Source: a virus. From it: a stretch of 35,290 bases of DNA. The stretch is from IMG/VR virus record IMGVR_UViG_3300032173_000020, positions 1 through 35,290 of that record. One strand, written 5' to 3'. Made by a program: the position numbers and the translations under genes. Position 1 is the first letter of the stretch. Each line of letters opens with the position of its first letter. The notes below the pieces were generated by a model. The model was not told the DNA's origin. It made no database searches and saw only the letters and a list, made by a program, of their open reading frames with translations. Positions 32,063 through 35,290 of the stretch are shown piece by piece.

Positions 32063-32112
32063 CCTGGGAAGCACCGGCCCTGTTGCAGCAGGGCCGGTAA
32101 CTTAAACCCAGG
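32063..32112 (+). other. Strong nested intergenic hairpin
   Basis: ACCGGCCCTG (32073-32082) pairs with CAGGGCCGGT (32089-32098) around TTGCAG, enclosed by CCTGGG/CCCAGG (32063-32068/32107-32112). No U-run follows, so it is not a standard terminator. It might protect or separate mRNA segments upstream of the 99-aa gene. Confidence 0.5.
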
Positions 32113-32122
32113 TACAAACATC

Positions 32123-32422
32123 ATGGACTGTGAATTCTACGATCCCGAAATGGTGCTGCGCGGCGTGGTCCACGAAAGTACCTGTCGAAAGACTGTAGTC
32201 AGCGCGCAATGCCACGGCACCCGTGCCACCTGCACAAAACCCAAAAAACCGTGTTTTCGGTTTGTTGATAATGCCTGCTTATACGTCGAGGGGCACCAGG
32301 CCTGCCAGGGCGATGTTGACTTCTGCCCCGACGTCCGAGATCTAGCCAGGCCACAGGAACGCCTCGGGAGTCTCTGCCGTGCAGCGGAAAGAATGGGCGT
32401 GCTGAAAGAGTCACTTGCATGA
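32123..32422 (+). CDS. Cys-rich protein, unknown function
   Basis: A 99-aa protein with many cysteines and histidines (DCEFYDPE, ESTCRK, AQCHG, TCTKPKKPCFRF, NACLYVEGHQACQ, DFCPDV), suggesting metal binding. There is no good Shine-Dalgarno directly before ATG 32123. The stop overlaps the next start (ATGA). Confidence 0.5.
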   Translation: MDCEFYDPEMVLRGVVHESTCRKTVVSAQCHGTRATCTKPKKPCFRFVDNACLYVEGHQACQGDVDFCPDVRDLARPQERLGSLCRAAERMGVLKESLA

Positions 32423-32559
32423 TAAAGCTTGGAGATTTTACCATTATGAGAATGAATGACGGGACAATATGGATCGGGCACGAGTCCGGCGAAGGCGGTC
32501 AATTCAACGAAAAAGAGTTGATCGAAGTAATAGCACTTTTTTACAAGGATAATTTTTAG
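32419..32559 (+). CDS. Small beta-rich protein, last backbone gene before the array
   Basis: A 46-aa ORF (IKLGDFTIMRMNDGTIWIGHES, then FNEKELIEVIALFYKDNF). It is coupled by an ATGA overlap to the preceding gene, and its stop lies at the left border of the distal attC site. The pattern of strands followed by one helix resembles small phage accessory proteins, but no family is recognised. Confidence 0.5.
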   Translation: MIKLGDFTIMRMNDGTIWIGHESGEGGQFNEKELIEVIALFYKDNF

Positions 32560-32560
32560 G

Positions 32561-32618
32561 TCATTACGCTGAGCTGTGCTGCAAGCGCAGCGCAGACAGC
32601 ACGAGCGTCTCGTTAGAT
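32561..32618 (-). other. attC: attC site 1 (distal end of the array)
   Basis: Arms ACGCTGAGCT-GTGCTG and CAGCAC-G-AGCG pair with one extrahelical G in the right arm. The right R box is GTTAGAT (32612-32618), a perfect GTTRRRY. The left box reads TCATTAC, so the AAC is changed to TAC. In the inferred orientation (minus strand) the left box is R', so this terminal site may be impaired. It closes cassette 6 (32567-33241). Confidence 0.72.
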
Positions 32619-32650
32619 ACGGGGTGGCTCGCATTTAAAAAGGAGACGGT

Positions 32651-33241
32651 ATGCCGACAGGATATACAGCAACATTGATGGAAAAGGGCCAGACGTTTCA
32701 GGAATTTATCATGGGGTGTGCCCGTGCTTTTGGTGCTCTTATAGAGATGCGCGATAGCCCGTACGATGCGCCGATCCCTGATAAGTTTGAACCGTCAGAC
32801 TATGACACGAAACGGCTCATTGAATCACGCGAGACACTGGCAAAGCTCAAGGCAATGACGGACGCGGAAAAAGAAGCCTTTGGGCAGGCAAAAAAAGTCA
32901 CAGATATTCAGCGCATCGAGCAATGGCTTGAAAAGGACCGAGCGCAGAACAAGCGACTTGATGATATGTATGCACAGGTCCAGTCGTGGAATCCTCCGAC
33001 CAACGATCACCGAGGGCTAAAAGACTTCATGTTACAGCAAATCAGCATCAGCAAAAACGGCGTGGATTATATTCAAAATTCATTGGCCGAGGCAACCGAG
33101 AAACCATCCATGGCGTACTATGTGGCCGCTGTATCGGAAGCCGCACGAAGCATCAAATACCACACGGAAGAGAATGCCAAGGAAATCGAGCGCGTCAATG
33201 GCCGATCAGAGTGGGTGTCACAGTTGAGGGCAAGTATCTAA
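32651..33241 (+). CDS. Cassette 6 protein, conserved hypothetical
   Basis: A 196-aa helical protein. The N-terminus (TATLMEKGQTFQEFIMGCARAFGALIEMRDSP, about 6-37) resembles a recurrent hypothetical family I associate with cassettes and mobile DNA. A charged helical region follows (about 60-120), then a helical end. AAGGAG lies nine bases before ATG 32651. The stop TAA is part of the attC-2 R box (ATCTAAC). Function unknown. The ORF is inverted relative to the cassette orientation. Confidence 0.65.
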   Translation: MPTGYTATLMEKGQTFQEFIMGCARAFGALIEMRDSPYDAPIPDKFEPSDYDTKRLIESRETLAKLKAMTDAEKEAFGQAKKVTDIQRIEQWLEKDRAQNKRLDDMYAQVQSWNPPTNDHRGLKDFMLQQISISKNGVDYIQNSLAEATEKPSMAYYVAAVSEAARSIKYHTEENAKEIERVNGRSEWVSQLRASI

Positions 33242-33294
33242 CGCTGCGCTGTGGGGCGCGGGGTGTGCGTCCCACACGAGCGGCATGGTTAGGA
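33236..33294 (-). other. attC: attC site 2
   Basis: The left box is ATCTAAC (33236-33242), i.e. GTTAGAT on the minus strand, a perfect R'. The right box is GTTAGGA (33288-33294). GCGCT-GTG-GGG pairs with CCC-A-CAC-G-AGC, giving extrahelical A and G in the right arm. The site joins cassettes 5 and 6. It shares ACGCTG...GCTGTG and CACGAGCG segments with attC-1. Confidence 0.8.
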
Positions 33295-33299
33295 CTGAT

Positions 33300-33446
33300 A
33301 TGAATCGACGATCAATATGCTTTTTCGGGTACTCCTGTCCAAACGAGTGCGACAACTGCGACGAATATGAAACGATTGACCCCGTATACGGACAATACGG
33401 AACTGACCATTACAACGAGATGATGAGGAATGAAAATGACAGATAA
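33300..33446 (+). CDS. Cassette 5 small Cys-rich protein
   Basis: A 48-aa ORF with a cysteine cluster (SICFFGYSCPNECDNCDEYE, about 5-24) suggestive of metal binding, and a polar tail. The ribosome-binding AGGA (33291-33294) belongs to the attC R box GTTAGGA, five bases before ATG 33300. It overlaps the next ORF by a few bases. Function unknown. Confidence 0.5.
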   Translation: MNRRSICFFGYSCPNECDNCDEYETIDPVYGQYGTDHYNEMMRNENDR

Positions 33447-33744
33447 CGAGATAAATAAAATCATTGCAAAAAAGATTATGAGCGTCGAATGGTGTGAAAA
33501 ACTGCCCTGTTTCGCAGAGGATAGGCCGAATTACATGGAAGAAAACTTTTCATATTTCCGCATGGTAAAACGGCTTGTCAGTTCTGGATATTGGTTTGAT
33601 TTTCACCGAATACTGCAAGCAAAGTATCCTGCCGGAATGGTAACTGTTCCGATAAGCGCATGGATGATTGATTTGCTTATGAACAATCAACGGCTATTCT
33701 GCTTCGAGTTGGCATTATTTTTATCGGACAGCGGAAAGTCCTAA
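33436..33744 (+). CDS. Cassette 5 protein, unknown function
   Basis: A 102-aa protein from ATG 33436 (AGGA six bases upstream; ATG 33430 would add two residues). It is mixed helical with aromatic residues (NYMEENFSYFRMVKRLVSSGYWFDFHRIL) and a hydrophobic C-terminal part. It overlaps the preceding ORF, so the two form a mini-operon inside one cassette. Its stop TAA lies in the attC-3 box TCCTAAC. No family is recognised. Confidence 0.55.
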   Translation: MTDNEINKIIAKKIMSVEWCEKLPCFAEDRPNYMEENFSYFRMVKRLVSSGYWFDFHRILQAKYPAGMVTVPISAWMIDLLMNNQRLFCFELALFLSDSGKS

Positions 33745-33797
33745 CGCCAGGATGAGCCCCGCGCTTCTTAGCGGGGGACTCGATCCGTTGGTTGGAG
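33739..33797 (-). other. attC: attC site 3
   Basis: The left box is TCCTAAC (33739-33745) and the right box GTTGGAG (33791-33797). GAT-GAG-CCCCGC pairs with GCGGGG-GA-CTC-G-ATC, with an extrahelical G between CTC and ATC in the right arm. The loop is GCTTCTTA or a subset. It joins cassettes 4 and 5. Confidence 0.78.
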
Positions 33798-33799
33798 TT

Positions 33800-34171
33800 T
33801 TATTTTGTGTTTTTCTTTAATGCTTCTACTAAAAGGTTATCTTGATGGGGAGGCAATTCAAAACTATGCAACATTTTTGGAGCAACGGGCGCATATTGCT
33901 TAAGGATTATTGCGATTTTCTTATCGTAAAGAGTAAAAATATCATTAACCGTATTTGTAAGTTCTTTTTCACTCCGTTTGTTGATTTCCGCGATCTCGTT
34001 TTTATACTTTTTGTGAAGCGTATCAATTTCAGAAAGGACATTGCGGAACTTCTCATTAGTTACATTGAGCGTAATAAGAGTTTTGATGTAATGGTACGTA
34101 CCCAAGAATATTGCAGAAATGACGGTAATAGACACGCCAATAACAATAGGATTGGACAGGTCAATTGTCAT
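33800..34171 (-). CDS. Cassette 4 membrane-anchored coiled-coil protein
   Basis: A 123-aa protein with one N-terminal membrane helix (about 9-31, IVIGVSITVISAIFLGTYHYI). A charged coiled coil follows (about 40-80, LSEIDTLHKKYKNEIAEINKRSEKEL), with a polar tail. AAGGAG lies upstream of ATG 34171. This is the only cassette ORF in the canonical orientation, downstream of attI and ending next to its own attC (attC-3). It is AT-rich. Function unknown. Confidence 0.65.
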   Translation of the reverse strand: MTIDLSNPIVIGVSITVISAIFLGTYHYIKTLITLNVTNEKFRNVLSEIDTLHKKYKNEIAEINKRSEKELTNTVNDIFTLYDKKIAIILKQYAPVAPKMLHSFELPPHQDNLLVEALKKNTK

Positions 34172-34198
34172 GATTAGGTTCTCCTTTTATTTTGACTT

Positions 34199-34241
34199 TA
34201 ATACGTTGAGCCGCATGTCGGGCTCGAACTGCTGGTTGGTA
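34199..34241 (-). other. Degenerate attC-like hairpin inside cassette 4
   Basis: GTT-GAGCC (34205-34212) pairs with GGCTC-G-AAC (34221-34229), again with an extra G in the right arm. A GTTGGTA box follows at 34235-34241. The left box reads AATAC, not AAC. It lies only 2 bp from attC-4 and may be a remnant of an eroded cassette. Confidence 0.4.
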
Positions 34242-34243
34242 AA

Positions 34244-34300
34244 TTCCAACGCGGTGCTCAGGCGCGGCGTAGCCGTCGCGCTGGAGCAACCTGGTTATAC
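34244..34300 (-). other. attC: attC site 4
   Basis: The left box is TTCCAAC (34244-34250) and the right box GTTATAC (34294-34300). GGT-GCTC-AG pairs with CT-G-GAGC-A-ACC, with extrahelical G and A in the right arm and a two-base unpaired central spacer. It joins cassettes 3 and 4. Confidence 0.8.
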
Positions 34301-34311
34301 GAGGTTTGGAC

Positions 34312-34971
34312 TTGAAAAAGTACCGAACAATTTTAGCCGATCCTCCTTGGGACTACGCAGGTAAAACGCCTCCATGGAGGTCTACGTCAGAGCAAACATA
34401 TAAACTCATGCCGCTTGATGATATATGCGCTATCCCAGTATCTGAATGGTCAACGGCTGACGCACATCTTTACTTATGGTCCGTGTTGCCCATGATGCGA
34501 GAGGCGTATGAGGTTGTGGAGGCGTGGGGTTTCACGCCGGAAACATTACTAACATGGTGTAAGCCTGGGCCGGGCCTTGGTGGTGGGTTCAGAGGGAATA
34601 CGGAACATTTGATCGTAGCAAGACGCGGCTGGTCATCAGTAAATCCGACCTGCGATATATGCGGCGGGCGGGCGCGTGGTATTAAAAAATGCGGCTGTGA
34701 AACCCCAGTGTGGCGCGTTAAGGGGAAATTGCTTGAGGAATCGGACGCGCAGCGACAATCATTCATTACGACGGCAAAAGGGACGTGGTACTCCGAACCA
34801 CGACGAGAACACAGCGAGAAGCCGGAAATTTTCATAAATCTCATTGAGCAAATGTCACTGGGTCCATACCTGGAATTATTTGCACGGCCACAGTCTCCGA
34901 TGTTTCCGAAGCGCGACGGATGGGACGTTTGGGGAAACGAAGTGCAGAGCGATATAGATTTTATCGCATAA
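34312..34971 (+). CDS. MT-A70-like adenine DNA methyltransferase (cassette 3)
   Basis: A protein of about 219 aa with the catalytic motif ADPPWDY (about 8-14) and the downstream helper segment ADAHLYLWSVLPMM. The AdoMet-related motif region lies near the C-terminus (EHSEKPEIFINLIEQMS, GPYLELFARP). A Cys-rich insertion (CDICGGRARGIKKCGC) in the middle could bind zinc. N6-adenine methylation of DNA is the likely reaction, protecting phage DNA from restriction. The start TTG 34312 has GAGG seven bases upstream; TTG 34306 is possible. The stop TAA is in the attC-5 box GCATAAC. The ORF runs against the cassette orientation. Confidence 0.82.
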   Translation: MKKYRTILADPPWDYAGKTPPWRSTSEQTYKLMPLDDICAIPVSEWSTADAHLYLWSVLPMMREAYEVVEAWGFTPETLLTWCKPGPGLGGGFRGNTEHLIVARRGWSSVNPTCDICGGRARGIKKCGCETPVWRVKGKLLEESDAQRQSFITTAKGTWYSEPRREHSEKPEIFINLIEQMSLGPYLELFARPQSPMFPKRDGWDVWGNEVQSDIDFIA

Positions 34972-35023
34972 CACCAAAATGACGCGCAAGCGTAGCGCGT
35001 CGCTGTCGATTTTATGGTTATCT
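34966..35023 (-). other. attC: attC site 5
   Basis: The left box is GCATAAC (34966-34972) and the right box GTTATCT (35017-35023). AAAAT-GAC-GCG pairs with CGC-T-GTC-G-ATTTT, so the two extrahelical bases are T (inner) and G (outer) on the + strand. These are the same identities and order as in Vibrio cholerae VCR bottom strands. It joins cassettes 2 and 3. Confidence 0.85.
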
Positions 35024-35195
35024 GTTTAAGGCGTGGGTCGTCAAAGTGCCCCTGTGCAGACGACATCTGGCCCGGCAACTTTTTTTGAAGCGCCTGAAGA
35101 GGCTTAACGCAGCCGAAACCGCAGCAATGCGGTAGCGCGGATTGGTCCCAGCCGGGGAATAACTGACCATCAGGGGGCACGCCTTAAACAGATAA
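34972..35195 (-). mobile_element. 224-bp ORF-less cassette 2 carrying a hammerhead ribozyme
   Basis: An exact copy of cassette 1. It has no ORF above about 40 codons. From left to right on the + strand it contains the attC hairpin, a GTCGTC/GACGAC hairpin (35037-35064), the hammerhead (35071-35156) and an end segment. Its end, CACGCCTTAAACAGATAA, is the complement of the sequence after the R box, giving a 19-bp inverted repeat GTTATCTGTTTAAGGCGTG around the cassette interior (35017-35035 and 35178-35196). Confidence 0.82.
35071..35156 (+). ncRNA. Type I hammerhead ribozyme (cassette 2)
   Basis: All core positions are present: C3-A9 as CTGAAGA (35094-35100), G10.1-C11.1 at the base of stem II GGCT/AGCC (35101-35104/35111-35114, loop TAACGC), GAA (35115-35117), A15.1-U16.1 (35118/35133), and stem III of six pairs closed by GCAA (35124-35127). 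Cleavage should be after A35134 (GUA triplet). Stem I GCGC/GCGC (35090-35093/35135-35138) is open toward an internal loop and an outer CCCGGC/GCCGGG helix, so this is topologically type I. Self-cleavage is inferred from the known family; it acts on + strand RNA. Confidence 0.88.
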
Positions 35196-35247
35196 CACCA
35201 AAATGACGCGCAAGCGTAGCGCGTCGCTGTCGATTTTATGGTTATCT
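35190..35247 (-). other. attC: attC site 6
   Basis: Identical to attC-5 in its interior. Both R boxes are now fully complementary (AGATAAC and GTTATCT), and the complementarity extends outward through 19 bp (CACGCCTTAAACAGATAAC against GTTATCTGTTTAAGGCGTG), giving a stem-loop of about 82 nt. It joins cassettes 1 and 2. Confidence 0.85.
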
Positions 35248-35290
35248 GTTTAAGGCGTGGGTCGTCAAAGTGCCCCTGTGCAGACGACAT

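Larger units (their letters stand above)
32567..35290 (-). mobile_element. Integron gene-cassette array (six cassettes, continues at 1-125)
   Basis: In the orientation set by the attC sites (minus strand, away from intI) the cassettes are: C1 35196-35290 plus 1-125; C2 34972-35195; C3 34250-34971; C4 33745-34249; C5 33242-33744; C6 32567-33241. Each cassette starts with TTRRRY-like bases complementary to its own R'' box: TTAGAT/ATCTAA for C6, TTAGGA/TCCTAA for C5, TTGGAA/CTCCAA for C4, TTATGC/GTATAA for C3, TTATCT/AGATAA for C2 and C1. Five ORFs read on the + strand and only one (C4) on the minus strand. Confidence 0.82.
34968..35290. repeat. Tandem repeat, 224-bp period, about 1.4 copies here plus 1-127
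   Basis: 34968-35066 equals 35192-35290 and 35071-35197 equals 1-127, all with a 224-bp period if four bases (CTGG) are restored at the junction. The match to intI-side DNA ends at A127, i.e. at the R box of the cassette. Copy number in the real genome could exceed two, since tandem units are easily collapsed in assembly. Confidence 0.9.

Noticed and set aside
35071-35156. c-di-GMP riboswitch or group II intron domain V
   Set aside because: Some short motifs looked similar, but conserved cores of those RNAs are missing, while every hammerhead core position fits.
34470-35180. 236-aa ORF on the minus strand
   Set aside because: It is antisense to the methyltransferase, whose DPPW and flanking motifs make the + strand the coding one. 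It also runs through attC and ribozyme sequence.
32561-35247. attC sites oriented on the + strand, in line with the ORFs
   Set aside because: The stop codons in the R boxes tempted this reading. But extrahelical bases lie in the right arm at all sites, the duplicated cassette ends at 125/126 instead of including another attC, and intI placement fits only the minus-strand orientation.

Overview
The window reads as an essentially complete temperate bacteriophage genome of about 35.3 kb with podovirus-type (T7-like) virion genes. The host is probably Gram-negative: there is a T4-type GH24 endolysin, several exported proteins with Sec signal peptides, and sigma70-like promoters. I cannot name the host; a Desulfobacterota-like host is only a guess. 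The two ends almost meet. Bases 1-127 repeat 35071-35197, and 35192-35290 repeat 34968-35066, so the ends would close into a circle if four bases (CTGG, as at 35067-35070) were supplied. attP (a tRNA 3' end flanked by integrase arm sites, 2358-2501) is intact, which fits a circular or excised genome.

Layout. (1) 1-2683: an integron integrase (intI), the phage's own tyrosine integrase (int), attP and a small AT-rich gene. (2) 2680-27304, minus strand: the virion and lysis module. In transcription order it runs small terminase, portal, Bbp19-like protein, scaffold, capsid, decoration and tail proteins, tail tubular A, exported proteins, lysis genes, tail tubular B with an inserted six-repeat propeller, GNAT, four internal virion proteins, and large terminase. 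(3) 27349-30274, minus strand: early genes, including a replication initiator with four internal iterons (lambda-ori-like), a Lar-like zinc ribbon, a CII-like regulator and a Cro/YdaS-like repressor. (4) 30275-31450: the immunity region, with a CI-like repressor, five copies of one operator (TTTAGCATTTGCTATA type), and near-leaderless divergent promoters. (5) 31417-32559: a rightward, operator-controlled operon of small Cys-rich proteins. (6) 32567-35290 and across the junction to 125: an integron gene-cassette array.

The most striking content is this integron inside a phage. intI (177-1157) has the integron-specific insertion and all tyrosine-recombinase catalytic residues. Upstream lie attI (cut at 125/126) and six cassettes separated by attC hairpins. 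The attC sites share the expected features: complementary R boxes next to GTT/AAC, and extrahelical G plus T/A bases always in the right arm on the + strand. The extrahelical bases, the exact end of the duplicated cassette and the position of intI all give the canonical orientation, with cassettes reading leftward away from intI. Most cassette ORFs nevertheless read rightward, toward intI, in line with the phage promoter at 31417.

The two cassettes next to intI are identical 224-bp units without an ORF. Each encodes, on the + strand, a complete type I hammerhead ribozyme core. Rightward transcripts would be cut 5' of intI, and tandem copies would release a 224-nt RNA, an arrangement that recalls eukaryotic retrozymes. 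A temperate phage with a complete integron platform and ribozyme cassettes is the candidate novel system here.
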